Source of the DNA: Cheilinus undulatus
Taxonomy: Eukaryota > Chordata > Actinopteri > Labriformes > Labridae
Direction: 5' to 3'
Assembly (NCBI RefSeq): GCF_018320785.1
Contig: NC_054882.1
Span: forward strand, 27,656,719-27,720,718
Length of the DNA stretch: 64,000 nucleotides
This document shows, piece after piece, positions 22,918-35,842 of the stretch (within the stretch, counting starts at the first letter, position 1; every line of letters starts with the position of its first letter). Position numbers and translations under genes: made by a program. The notes beneath the pieces were generated by a model, which saw nothing but the letters and a program-made list of their open reading frames with translations, was not told the origin of the DNA and made no database searches.

Positions 22918-25614
22918 AGGGGATTTTTGTGAGCTGTACGCCATAATCAGCAAGATAAACCACAAAATGTCTTGAAATATTTCACCATGTTATAATGAAT
23001 CTAGAATATATGGAAGTTTCATTTCTTGAATTAAATCACAGGAAAAAAAAAGATCTTTTTTCCAATATTCTGATTATTATGATGCACTTGTATAACTAAA
23101 AAACACTTTGCAAGCTCAGTCTTATCGCAGTTAAGATATCTGCTGAGAATAATTAATTTTCCACTGACAAATTTAGCTCCTACAGCCTTGAACTTCTCAT
23201 GTACTAGCTCATTTGGCAATGCACAGCCTGCATATGTGTGACGCTGATGTAGGGAAGAGGAGTGTTTCTGTCCTGGAGTTTCTGTGAGTAAAGGTCAAAA
23301 AAAGAGAGATGAAGTCATTTTCAAAATTCACAGCACAAATATGAGTATTCTACACTGAACAAATATTTGTCTGCATTTATAGCCTACCAAAATGTTTCAT
23401 CATGTCACACATCTTTGTTCTGAAGTGGGCTTAAGAGGTCACTTTTTTAGTTTTTTTAAACATTATAGCACTGGGGGTCCTCTCTGAGTCCACTAGTGGT
23501 TAGTTGTACTGCAAACCTATGAATAATGGAGATCATTTTTGTTGCAGTGGTATCAAAAAAGGGATCGATATTGTAAAACTCTGCTATCTCAGATCCACTG
23601 TCACACAGGAAACGAGTGGAAACAGACACTGGAATAAAGTTCTGGAGGCACTCCTGGCCTTTGCTTACTTACTTGGATCTTGATATGACCTGCTTTTGTA
23701 ACTGTTTATAGCGTGATAAGGTTCCATCAAAGTAAAAGTTGGTTTTCACATTTATGTAAGTCTTACATGCCCCAGTCTTGTTTCACTCTGTTCCTTAGGA
23801 GAGCAGAGAATCAGTACAGGGTTCAACTGCGAGTTCAGGAGAAGTCTTTAAGTCCACTTACCTTGGCTGAACCCCACTTTGAGGATTCGTGTTAGTCCTG
23901 TCCCACTGCTCCAATCTATATTCGTATACCCACTCAGAGTACAATGGGGGAATTTGGCAGGAGAGAGAATATGCAGAGACATGAATGTTAGCGTGAGCAT
24001 TTGTTGGATTACATCAGTGGGAACAAGCGAAATCTGCCACGATCCTCCTGCTCCCTTTTCTCTGGCACCCTCTGAGGACGACAAGCGGGACGGTAAACTC
24101 TGAGTGACCTGCCTGTGCATGCCATTCCTCAAAAGCAGCTACAGTGGGGCATATTTCCCGCTGACCAGGCAGAGATGTCACACACTCACTTAAATGTACC
24201 AGTGCATTACCACGCACATGCTGCTCATCCTACCCCCCCAACCTCGAATTGTCTCCACCTCCGCTCGCACACCACCAACACCTCATGCCACTGCTCCACT
24301 CTAAGATGAGCGTGGTCGAAATGTGCCTTTCACACGGGGCGGGCGGCCAAAGCAAATAAACTAGCCACATGCCAGCTAACGAGGGCATGAACAGGGTCAG
24401 AGGGGGGGCTCGCCAGGAGGTGCCAGGAGTGACAGAGGGAGGGACATGGTCACGCAAAGAAAACAAGCTCAGCAAGAGCGAGCCAGCCTTCTCACGCAGA
24501 GGCCCAGACATGTGTCTTGTCATGCAACAGCCACCCCATCAACCCAAATTAGGGCTGACGGAGGTAATAAAGCGAGGGAGCAAAGGAGGAGAACGAGAGG
24601 AGAGGAGAAATCATCCTCTGACTCCTCAGAGAGTGTAAAAGTGAGAGCGAGGATATATTGTTCACCTTTTAGACGAGGCTTACAGACCAACCCTGGGTGA
24701 CCTCAGTGCACCTCAGAGCGGCGGCATGGTAAAGCTCAAGCGGCCTGATTCTGTGTAACTCACACAACCTATGTCCTCAGTTAACCTACAGAGAAAAGCC
24801 AACCCTAATGTACACAAAGTTCTGTCTCATTGCTTTTCTCAGCAGCGGTATGGAAAAGCTCCCTTTTTTGGCCTTATTTAGACATTCCACTCTGAAATCT
24901 GCTGCCAGTTTTTCAGACTTTTTGTTCCAGTCTGTTTCATTGGTTATTTTTCAAGCACGGGCAAGTTTCACAATATATCATTTTCCTATAAGTTGAATGC
25001 ATAGCTCAGTGTCACATACTGCCTGGAAGCAACACTAGATGAATGAACTGTATATGATCAGGACACATGTACTTTCATTACATCCTCCCAAATTTATGAG
25101 TTTACACTACAATTTTAGCAGCCATTAAAGCTGATCTTGTCTTATTAAAGAACATGACACTATTTCAGCACTTTGCTGTATTCATATCCTTTTATCAACA
25201 AATAAAGGAAATCACCAATGGCAGAAGGATTGCAGTCAAGAAGAGATTTCCAGATGTGTTACAAAAATAAAGAAAAGTAGAGGGCATATGTGAATCTGCT
25301 TCAAGCATGCCGACTCCACTATCAGGACTTTCTTCCATCATCAGAAGCCTGTAGGAGTAAAGCTCGGTGCTTCAATCAGACCCATTACCACAGGTGTAGA
25401 AAATCAAGCACCTAGCCATGCAGTTTCCATACGCTAACATTTCTGAGGAGCTCAGTGACTTCATGCGAGGTACTGTGATGGATGCCACTCAAGAAGAGTG
25501 GAAGCTGTCACAGCTGCAAAAGGGGGATGCTCCTCATTAAAGTACACATATTTGAATACAATGTCATTAGAGTCCCTTTTGGTGTAATAGTCAAGTGGCC
25601 AAATACTTTTGTCC
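22918..25614. other. Intergenic, no gene recognised
   Basis: A somewhat GC-richer patch at about 24030-24730 gives overlapping open frames on both strands, none with a recognisable domain. No RNA gene seen. Confidence 0.45.
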
Positions 25615-25622
25615 ATATAGAG

Positions 25623-26460
25623 CAGGGGTGTCAAACATAATTACAGCAGGGGCCAAATTCTGGATTCAGGTCTAACCTGAGGGCCTAACAGAGTCCCCTT
25701 TTTACCAGAAACTGTCAACCTCATTTCACCAGTAATCAAATATGAAGAAAAAAAAAATAGGCATTGATGATAAATGATTTTGACATTTAAAAAGTTAAAA
25801 AGATAAGTTTAAAGGCTCACAATCTGAGAACTGTAAATTTATTAGTTCAAAAAGGTCAAAATATAAAATTCAAATTGAAAAATATTGTTGTTTAAAGGCA
25901 AATATATTAGAAAGAAAGTCAAAAACATGAAATTAAAAGTCAAAATATGATTCAAAATATTAAATTATGAGTCTAAAAGGTCAAACTATGGGATTATGAA
26001 GTCAGAGTTTGGAGTTGAAAATATGAGTGAAATTAATTTTTTTTTTTCAAAAAGGTCAAAATATGACTTAAAAATTGGAATTATGAATCTTAAAATTTGA
26101 AATATTATATAAGAAGTCAAAATCATGAGTTGAAATGCTTAAAGTAAGACATAAACAGTCAAAATCCTAAGTTTGAGTCTTAATTGTGAGATGCAAAATT
26201 GAAAATATGAAATTAATTTCTTTTCCCACATTCCTGACTTCTTATCTAATATTTTTTTTCTCCTTACTTTTTCAGATTTTATGACTTAACAATTATATCT
26301 TAAATCATCAAGGACAAGTTTACATTTTTATACTTGTGGAAATCTGCAGACCACATAGTGATGGGCCAGTTATAACAGAAATATGAGATGATCTTGCGGG
26401 CCAGATTTTACTGTTCCATGTGTCAGATTTGGCCCCCAGGCCTTGAGTTTGACACCCCTG
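25623..26460. mobile_element. Non-autonomous hAT element with internal short repeats
   Basis: Terminal inverted repeats caggggtgtcaaac / gtttgacacccctg are exact over 14 bp. The flanks atatagag (25615-25622) and atgtagag (26461-26468) are an 8-bp target duplication with one mismatch. The interior at about 25760-26240 is a run of degenerate units like aaggtcaaaatatga. No transposase coding. Length 838 bp. Confidence 0.88.
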
Positions 26461-26468
26461 ATGTAGAG

Positions 26469-27634
26469 TATATGGCCACATCAGTAGAATATGTTTTGCT
26501 ATGTGTTCCTTGACGACCCTAATGAAAGCCACAAGCCAAAATGTTCTGGTCTAAGAAAGTTGTTCTCTTAATTTCAGCTATTAGTAAAGCTGATTGTTTC
26601 TATACTGGTAGAAGATGTTACAAAGAATATTTACACAGAACGGTTAAACTTCTGGTTTAACAAATCTGTACTCACCTCCTTTGAACAGAATGCTTTAATT
26701 CAGATTTTTCCCAACTCAGTGCAGCTATATGATCGATCAAGTCACTTTTAGGGATGTTTAGTGACAGAATAGTTTTGAAGACAGGGCAGGGACAGCAGGG
26801 GGATGCAGCAGACACGCGCCTGGTATGAAAGCCATGATAGTGGTTGCCAGAGCGGATATGTGTGTTAGGTGCTTGCAGAAAAAAAATGCACCTAGTCCAA
26901 AGCACACAGAAGAGCATGTGTCCATCAATGGCTATTTTCAGCTGCAACCCCTACTTTAGCTGCACCATGCCTTAACTGAATACGACATGAGTGAGCATCA
27001 GTGACAAAATCAACTGAGTATCCTAATAGCCCCATTCAATGCAACAAGATGCAGTGGGGTAAGATGTGTTGTTCTTCCCTACATTGCCCTTTCCCACTTT
27101 TCTTTGTAACTGATTCTCAACAGAGCTTGTTAGCTTGTTTTTCTAATTGTAGACAATATCCATAACATAATATTCACACCCATGTTTGAAATGTTGAGCT
27201 GAATGAATGTAGTGTGCACAGCAAGCGTGTGATTTTACACAATTCAAAGTGATATCTGCCACTTGCATGCAGTCAGGGCATGGTGTTAGGGTTCTGCTAA
27301 CAGGCACTTACTGTAGGTTGTGATTCCTTCAGCGCTGACCACTGGGTCTGTTATTAAAGCTCTGTGTGCTTTACTCAAGCAAAAATCACCAGATTACTAA
27401 TGAAAAGCTGAAATCAGAAGTCCCGCCCCTTTCTGATTTTAATAGGTGATGGAAACATGCTATTGATGATCACTGTGCTGTCCCAGATTTTTTTCCGAGA
27501 GCACCAGCAACAAAAAAACAACTGGCATCAAGTGTGTGTTTTACACCTGAGTGCTAAAACTGCTTTACTGTGCTGGTTTTGAACTAGATGCATTAATGGA
27601 CACAGGTCCTACAGGTAAATTGTAAGATGGTGAA
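26469..27634. other. Intergenic, no gene recognised
   Basis: No recognisable gene, RNA or well-bounded repeat. Confidence 0.45.
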
Positions 27635-28375
27635 TGGAATTGAGCTTATGCAGCACTTTTCTGGTCTTCTGACAACTCAAAGTGCTTTTGCACTGCTGGT
27701 CACATTCACCAACTTGAACCATATTCACACACTGGCAGCAAACGGCATGTTAAAGGTCACATATTTCACCCCTTAAAGACAAGTTTATATTGGTCTCAGA
27801 GGTCCAGTATTGGATTTTTGAAAGTCTAAAAAACTCTCTGTTTCAGCCCTGCTCAGAACAAGCTTTCTGTGTCTGGCTTCGAATGCTAATGAGCTGTCTG
27901 ACTCCGCCCCTCACTCCACCCTTCTCAGGAAATGGATGTGGTTTAATGGATGTGGCTCTCCTGATCCTCCTCTCAGCAGCAGACAAGGGCGGAACTTTCT
28001 TCCAAGCAGGGAGGGCCAACCAAACCTGGGGGTCTTGCTAACTCCCCACATGACATCATGAGGGGAAAATCTGAGAACGGAGAACTGAAAGGTGGAGGAA
28101 GGGGAGGGTCTGATTCTTTGGGGGATTGTGGACCGTCCCGGGGATTTTTGTTAGAAAAGCCTGAAAAAGTTAGTTTTGAACAATATGTGACTATTAAGTG
28201 TCCCTTAGTTTTAACCCAATCCCATTCAATCCCATTCATACACCTTTACACACGGCTGACAACAGCAGGAGCTATTTGGGGTTCAGTCAAAGACACTACA
28301 GCTGCAGGAGCTGGGGATCAAGCCCCAGTTCTTCCAGTTATGAGATAACTAACTCTACCACTAACTCACAGGTGC
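27635..28375. repeat. Interspersed repeat split by an inserted MITE
   Basis: The left part 27635-27749 (gcagcacttttctggtcttc, gacaactcaaagtgctttt, cactggcagcaaac) and the right part 28245-28375 (caggagctatttggggttca, ctggggatcaagccccag, actctaccactaact) belong to one common fish repeat. They are separated by an unrelated insert at 27750-28197. Orientation and class of the host repeat are undetermined. Confidence 0.6.
27750..28197. mobile_element. MITE inserted in another repeat
   Basis: Ends ttaaaggtcacatatt and aatatgtgactattaa are inverted repeats (14 of 16 match). The interior has gcctgaaaaagttagttttg and other phrases common to dispersed fish copies, and no coding. A target duplication is not evident. 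It interrupts the host repeat described at 27635-28375. Confidence 0.65.
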
Positions 28376-29769
28376 CTCAAAGAGGGCAAGCCCTAGTGGA
28401 CCCCTTATACATAGCTCAGTCCATGTGCCACGTTCTGTGTTTGGGCTCTTTGAGACCTTCTTCAATCCATAATAGCTGGAAAATAATTCAGTGACTCTGT
28501 TTATTTTCTATACCTACAAGAAAGGGAGGCATTTCAAAGTTTTGAAAGCATGTTAGACAGACTTCCAGTCATATATGATTGGCTTGGCAAACATAAGCTA
28601 CCTTCTCTTAGGAACAGATTTAAGCTGGGACATTGTCCTGATGCGCCACATGAAAAGAAGAGCTTGTCGATGTTGTGTATAGTCCTCAACTATAGAAATA
28701 CTTTGGTTAAGGTCAAAGTTGTTGCCCTGGTGAAGTGGCACAATTTGATTAATTTGGACATTATTTTAATATAAGAGTGTTAAATGTCTGTTTAAAGCCC
28801 AGATCAGCTCATTTGGATGTATACCTTTTATCATGCAGAGGAGGACTTCTCTTAACTTCTCTTGAGCCTCTTGAGAGCTGATCAGAGAAATGATGGCCAC
28901 TGCTTGTCCTTAGTTGCCCCTTCAACTGTCTAAAGATATGTGAGAGGAGATCAAAGAGAAACACAGAAAGGACTTTAGTCAAGATTATAAGACATTTTTA
29001 TATATAAGTAATATGGAAACCATTGAGCAGTTATGCTGTAATTTAATAAATGATAAATGTAATGCCATTTAATGTAAAGAGAAAGTCCTATTATCCTTGA
29101 TCACAGCCAGATAAATGTCTAAATGCAAAGATCAGTGTAGGAGGAGATCAGTGATGAGGCCAGCCTCCTTTCACAGAGAGGCAGCCAGGCTGACGGTCTG
29201 AGGAGGAACGTGTCAGCTAGCATTGGTGGTCCGTGCCAGATGTGAGGTATAGGGTGCCTCTTGGCCACTGAGCAGGCATATGGAATACATTGTGCATGAG
29301 CGACTCCTCCGAGACTGTTCTCTCTTAAGCTATTTGGGTTCAGAGGCAGCCCCCATCTTTCCCTACAGAAACGGTGGGACTTGGAAATGTATCACCTTCA
29401 GTGGAGGGTGCAGCTAAGAAGAGGGGGCAGCAGGATACGTGGGGGACAGGGTAAGAGGTCAAACTTTAGGGTTGTTTGTGTCTGGGTCTGTCTCCATGGG
29501 AAGCCCTGGGACGGTTGGACTTGTGTCTAGAATGACACCATTCATGAAGTTATCTGCAGACTGACTAATAACAAAACGTGTATCAGTATTAAAAGAGCTT
29601 TTTACATGAGAATGGCATGACCTCTTTTGCTGGCTACCTCATTTTTCATCAAATTTGGGCTTCAGGTTTGAAATGTGCAAATGCATCTCCTCCCTGCAGT
29701 TCCTTAAACAATGCTGAGGAATTTTAAATGGGGACAACAAATGTTTAATCCAATATGAAGTGTGGGGAA
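28376..29769. other. Intergenic, no gene recognised
   Basis: No recognisable exon, RNA or repeat boundary. Confidence 0.45.
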
Positions 29770-30550
29770 AACATTAATATTCATGCACCTTTTTGGCTCC
29801 AAACAGACCAAGTGCCTCTTAATCTATCTATAATGAGTCTTTCACAGTGCTGGGGAGGAAATTTGGTCCACTCTTCTTTGCAGACCTGCCACACTGAAGG
29901 GTTTTTGAGCATGAATGGCATATTTAAGGTCATGCCACAGCATTTCAATCTGATTTAAGTCTGGTCTTTGGCTGGGCCACTCCAAAACCTTCTGTTGTTA
30001 GGTCATTCAGAGGTGGACTTGCTGGTGTTGTCCTGCTGCAAAACCCAAGTACGCTTGAGCTTGTGGTCACAAACTGATTGCTGGACATTCTTTTAGGATT
30101 TTCTGGTAGACAGCGGAATTCATGTCCATCAATAACAGCAAGTGGTCCAGGTCCCTGAAGCAGCGACGCAGCCCCAGACCATCACACTACCACTGTGTTT
30201 GACAGTTGGTATGATGTTCTTTTTTATGAAATGCTGTGTTAGTTTTATACCAGATGTGATGGGATGTCCAAAAAGTTCAACTTTTGTCTCATCAGTCCAT
30301 GCACTCCAAAAGTCTTGGAGATCATCAAAGTATTTTTTGGTAAATTTAGCAAATTTTTGTGGTCTTTTTGGTCAGCAGTGACTTTGAACTGGAACTCTTC
30401 CATGGATGAAATTTTCTCTTCCTTATTCCTAAATCATAAACACTGACCTTAACTAAGTCAAGTGAGGCCTACAGGTCTTTAGATGTTCTTCTGGGCTCTT
30501 TGTGACCTCCTCAATGAGTTGTCGATGCACTCTTAGAGTATGTAATAATA
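29770..30550 (-). pseudogene. Tc1-like transposase relic
   Basis: Read on the minus strand it gives the Tc1-like order. The N-terminal DNA-binding part corresponds to 30540-30440 (text like agacctgtaggcctcacttg). The catalytic middle follows, with the CAAACACAGTGGTAGTGTG phrase at about 30200. The C-terminal GGCCCAGCCAAAGACCAG phrase lies at about 29970. Stops and frameshifts are frequent. The left end (29790-29940) is the 3' part of the element. Confidence 0.75.
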
Positions 30551-33500
30551 CTAAATATTCTACTAATAATTAAAGATTGTTTGTGGTCACATGATCCTGA
30601 TGACACAGAAATGTCAGATTGAGGGTGGGAAGTGAAGAATAGCAGTTAGCAATCAATGAACCAAAAGACCAGCTCTTATTAATGAGCTGAGGAAAATGAT
30701 TTGGATCTCTTTCAAAGAGATGGAGGAGTGAGGATGGATAGACATCAGCTCTGGACACACAAGCAAGATTAGGGTTTACCTTGCAACAACACAAAAAAAC
30801 TGTAATGGATCAACTTGGAATGGTTGGAGGAAACTGTGTTGTCTAACACTGCTTGTCCAGGCTTTACACTTTTATTCCATGTCTGCTGCTATTTCTTTGT
30901 GAGTTTTTGAAAGTTTTTGCCTGAATGGGCCACTACTTTCAAGACCGAAAAGTAGCTTAAGATTTTTCTTTTTCATTTTTTGCACTTTGAACTATTCACA
31001 CAACTGTTTAGTAACACTTTCAATGCCAAAATCACTCCCTGTGATCCTGTGAACTGTGGTGGTTAGAAACACTAGGCCCAGTTGTTTTGAACTGCTGCAC
31101 GATTCCTACCTCTCCCCCTCTCTGGCTTGCTTTCACACTAGCAACACTGATCCGTGCCCGGGCCAACTTGCGTGTGTACTCAGTCTGATACAACAGGTGG
31201 AGGTATGCACATAGCTGGTTTACAAACCTGTCAAGGAGGAGAAAGAAGAAGTAGCTACCATGGCAACCACTCGGGTCATGACCTGAGCTTAGGTTGTTTA
31301 TGTATTAACCCAGCTAATCACCCTGGATGATTTGAAGGAGATGTTTTGTTGATGTTTCCTATCTTAAATATACTGTTTACCAAAGATTACAATTGATTAT
31401 AAGGGCTATAGTGTTTTTACATTTTTACTACCTGTAGCAATCTGTCCATGATCAATAAACTAATGATTAATCACCCCTGTCTCTCCCAGTAAGCATCTAA
31501 GTCTGTAAGCTGTGCCTATCTGCAGTTGATCATTTAGATAAAGGAAAAAGTCAAGAGCTCTAATGCCTCTCCGGTTAATATGTGAGAGAAGTGAGACACA
31601 CAGCTCATGCCATTTGTTAAAAGTTTTCTTCAGTCCATGCAGTTAATACTATTCTGTACCTTATTAATTTCAGATCATTACTTAAAACGACAACCCTCCT
31701 TGCACCAATCAGCTGTTGAAGCCTAGTCACTGAATGTTGACACATTTCCAAATGGAAGTTGTGTTATGCATGAAATGCGTGGCTAAAAGATACTGATTTA
31801 TGAACAGGCACAGGTAAAGAGAAGCTGTAGGAGGCATAGCAGTGGTGCACACACATGGATACTTGGATAGTACAGTGTAAATTAAAAAAACAAGCAAAAT
31901 AAAGTCATTTGTTGACATAGGATGAAATGTACTTAAAGAAAAGCACTATAATAGCCCATATATGTTTAAACTCACCAGACAATCTCCAATGAAGCCTCCA
32001 CCATTCTTTTCATATTTTTGTACTGATCATGTTATGAGTTGTTTTTAGGTTTTGCTCCATGTTTCAATTTTTTGCTGCAAGGCCCCTATAGCACCCCTCA
32101 GTAAAGTCCTGGGGGATCAGGATCACCACTTTGACACAGCTCATTAGCAAAAAATTTGTATGCACTTTTCAGTTTTGAAAACTTCAAGTTTGCAAACATG
32201 TCACTCCTCTACACCCTCACCTCTTATCCTAATGTGGTTACAGCAGAAAACTAACATGGCAGCAGATAGAATTCAAAATGCCAGGCTTCAATGTCAGATC
32301 ATCTGGGTGATGTCACGATGGCTATGTCCATCATTCATACAGTGCATGTGTCTACAGTGTGCCACTAAATGATCTCCAGCCATCTGAGTTGAAAACATCA
32401 TCTCTTCAGACAACAGGCCTGCTGATGTCTATTAGCCTGCTGACAGCTTTGTGTTTACATTCCCACATAAATGACTGTAGCTCTGTAAAGACCAGGCCTT
32501 ATTTGGACAAAATCCACAGCACGATACATTTGAACTAACACATTCTTAACCAAAGGAGATGGCTGAGATAAAATCACTGTTCATGTATTTTTATTCTTCA
32601 GTATGGAATTCCTAAGAGCCACAGACTGACAATGCATGCAAGGGAATGTAAAGAGATACAGGAGCTTCAATCATGCTGTCAGAGCCTGTAACACAAACAG
32701 CATGTGTCTGTACATGGATGACTCCGGCTTATTTTGGCATTGCATGAATGCATATACATGAGTATGTCAGTACAGTTTGTTTAAGCCAAACATCTGAACA
32801 CCTCCATGGTTTAAGGTTGTTTTCATGTGAACTGGACAGGGTGGGCCGCAGAGATGGACTTGAGTACAAGTGGGAGCTGTGAGCTCATCAGAGTGGAATA
32901 AAAGGAAGAAACCTGTCTTGATTAGTAAAAAATGATGCTACAGGATACATGCGTCAAAGCTGATGTATGTACTGAGTAAAGAGTTCGTTCAGTACCCTGG
33001 CTTTTGGTTTTATTCAGTTCAAAACAGAGTCTGACATCAGTTCTCGTTTCACGCCGAGAGCAGACTTAATGATATAAAAAATGCATGTGTGGAGTCATCT
33101 GATTCAGGTTTTAACTATGACATCAAGCTCACAAAGTTCACTTTTCTTCTGCTGAAAAGAAACGGGAAGAGCTTTACTGCTCCAGTTGAACTAGTCACCA
33201 AACAGAAAAACTTTTAGTCTGAGTTCATTGGTTACTTGTTAATCAGAAGACCTTATGGAGCATTCAGAACAAAGCTCTTTAGTGACTAGTTGTGACTCTT
33301 AAGTCCTACTTGGAAAAGATAAAACTTATTCTATAAAAGCAAATTTAAAAACTCTGATTTTGAAAGAGAAACTTCTGTGTAAGTTATTGAATGGAAGCCA
33401 CATAGATCTATATAAATCCAACCACTGTTGCATAAACATAAATCATCTCTCTCAAGGGAAAAAGAGAAGTTAGTCCGCATTTGAGTACATCTCTCATGTG

Positions 33501-33585
33501 TTAAGTTTTCATTAACAAAGTCAACAAAAGATAGCCCCTCACATAAAAATAGCTCAAGAACAAGGCAACAATAGACAACATTTCC
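30551..33585. other. Intergenic, no gene recognised
   Basis: A/T-rich. A possible old repeat patch lies at about 31110-31270 but its boundaries are not clear. No gene or RNA seen. Confidence 0.45.
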
Positions 33586-33850
33586 TCACTGTATGCTGCC
33601 ACAAGCCTGTTTATCACAGCTTTTGTGGTTACCTGTTCCTGTTGTTGAAAACCGAGCTTGGGCTGCTTGGTGTGTTGGCATCAGGCAGTTATCCTGGACC
33701 TCACTGGAGCTCTGGGCGTCTTTTGCTTCTAACTTCATGTTGGTATGCTGCCTTCGCAGGTGTTTGGAAAGATCTGACGCAGAGTTGAGGGTTGTTTCAG
33801 GCCCTGGTGCAGTTAACACTTCACTGTCACATTCTTGTCCTTCTGTAAAA
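33586..33850 (-). pseudogene. Possible BED zinc-finger fragment of a hAT transposase
   Basis: The minus-strand frame contains SDLSKHLRRQHTNMKLEAK, which resembles the second half of a BED finger (ScDLxxHLxxxH), as found at the N-terminus of hAT transposases and ZBED proteins. The Cys pair that should precede it is not in frame. It lies next to a repeat patch at 34005-34125, which supports a transposon origin. Weak, from one motif. Confidence 0.4.
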
Positions 33851-34004
33851 TAAATCCAAAGTAGAGTTCATTTCTCCAAGCATCTAAAGATGTCCTTTAC
33901 TGAACTGCTTTGCCATTTCCCTCTCCCCCTTCATGAACTGGAGCAGATGTGTCATTCACAAGAGTGCAAGTGTAGCATAAACACGTTTTGAAAGGGGCGC
34001 TTGA

Positions 34005-34125
34005 TTTGGAGTAATAATGTGATTACTGGGCTAGTAGCAGTAACGCATTACACTACTGTGTTACAAATGTAATTTGATTACTGTAATACATTACTTTGTA
34101 CTGCACACCCAACACTGGTGATAAC
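34005..34125. repeat. Dispersed-repeat end with ATTAC-rich tract
   Basis: The text gtaacgcattacactactg, gtaatttgattactgtaata and cacacccaacactggtg is typical of the terminal part of a common fish DNA-transposon family, whose end is the ccaacactgg box. It may belong with the BED-finger fragment to its left. Confidence 0.5.
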
Positions 34126-34548
34126 ATACCATACGTCCTCCTGAAGTGTAATGATGTCTTGTCTTTCCACTAAATAACAGAAAAGCATTGACAGTTGCAT
34201 TGATAAGTGATGAAGGGTGAAGGGTAACAAAAAATGATAAAAATATAAAAATTTTATTCCTAATTGCTCTACACATCATGCTTTTTAATCATGCTTAAAC
34301 CTGAATTGTTTTCAGAGAAGAAAGGACATTTTTGGATTGTGGCTCTTGCAGATATATTCTTTGTCACTGTGGTCCCTGAGGAGGGAAAGGCTCAGTTCTA
34401 CACCTACTAAGTAGTGAATGGCCAGTAAGGCCTGTGCTAGAGTAGATTTACTCTGATATGCTCATAAACCTTACATCATACAAAGGCTGGCCTAGACGTT
34501 GCTGAGGTTAGTTATAATCCTCAAGCAGGCAGTCAAAGAGGGAACTGG

Positions 34549-35318
34549 CTGCAGCTCTCAGACGCCCCCTCTTGCAGACCACCACTGTGGGCCCTGCCTC
34601 TGTCAGGGCGGAAGTGATGTAGGTTTTTCAATATAACTTTATTCATAAACAAAGTCTGGCAGTTATGCAAATGAAATAACCACATAAAACATATTATGGA
34701 GTAAGTATAGTTCAGAAATAAAACAGAAAAAAGGTCAGATGTCTAATCTAGGATTATTCTATGTATAGACTTGTTTAAGAAGTATGCTTACTAGCTTTGT
34801 TAGCTCTAGCATAAGCTAATAGAGCTATGCTTGGTACTAAGTTAACGTTTCTTCATGAGCTAGTTATCTAGTTTAGGTTTAGCTTTAGCAATGTGAGCTT
34901 TAGCACATGTAGCTAATGCTAATGTAGCTATTTAAGCTAGGTAGGCAATGTATCTATTTAAGCTTAAGTAATGTAGCATAAGGTTACATCACTAATATAG
35001 CTAGCTAGCTTTAGCTATGTTAGCTACTTGGCTATTTGATGTGAATAAAATGTGGGTTTATGAGATTTGCAAAACCGTAAAAGGTGTACAGTCTTCAGTT
35101 ACATTACCTACATAGCTTACATTAATTGCATTGCTATGTAAGCTGTAGCCTGAGCTACGTTAGCCATCGCCTTAGCTATGTTAGCTGGGTTAAGAGTGTT
35201 TTCAAGGAGGACATGCTTTTTTCCTGTAAGCAGACTGTTTACTCGGCTTTATTTCTGTCCTGACAGAGCCAGCATCTCACAGTAGTGGTCTGCAAGAGGG
35301 GGCATCTGAGAGCTGCAG
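34549..35318. mobile_element. Fold-back type element with long inverted ends and a TAGC-rich core
   Basis: The left end gcagctctcagacgcccc plus ctcttgcagaccaccactg is inverted at the right end cagtagtggtctgcaagag plus ggggcatctgagagctgc, with few mismatches over about 45 bp and partial extension inward (tctgtcagg / cctgacaga). The core at 34780-35190 is a degenerate array of gctaatgtagcta-like units. No coding capacity. Length about 770 bp; class unassigned. Confidence 0.72.
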
Positions 35319-35428
35319 TCTGCAGCCAAACTGTCTAGAGGCAGTCTGGGTTCAACCCATGGCTCCTTTCCGTCACGTCATTCCCTCTCTTGTCCCAATT
35401 CCTTACTCTATCACATGTTCTCTAAAAC

Positions 35429-35842
35429 AGCAGTTTTCCACTGGTGGGATGGGACTCAAAGCGGGAATCATCAGTGGGGAACGTGTGCTTAAAAAAACTT
35501 GTGGCAGAAAGTCTACTGAGGCCTTAAGTGGACATGCATCCATTTATTTTATTTTACTCCATTTTGGAATGATTACAAGTAAATGTGGTTGTTTACACAG
35601 ATCTCAATTTATTCATCATGTTATCTTGGGATAACAAATCTTTAACATCTATGATGGTTTTGCCATGATAAATTAAAACATGTTTGTTTTGTCCTGTTTC
35701 TGTTCAGTCAAATGTTTTATTGCAATCTGCAGCACGTCTCATTAATTAATTTGGAGTGGTTGAAAGTTTTTTGAAACTTGGAATGTGATTTCTCATTAAG
35801 GAGGTGTTTGTGTGTTTGTGGAGTTAGACCATTTGAGAACCG
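35429..35842. mobile_element. Possible decayed hAT non-autonomous element
   Basis: The left text cagcagttttccactggtgg and the right text ccatttgagaaccgttc look like worn hAT inverted ends. The interior shares tgttatcttgggataaca with the receptor intron near 4034. No clear target duplication. Confidence 0.35.
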
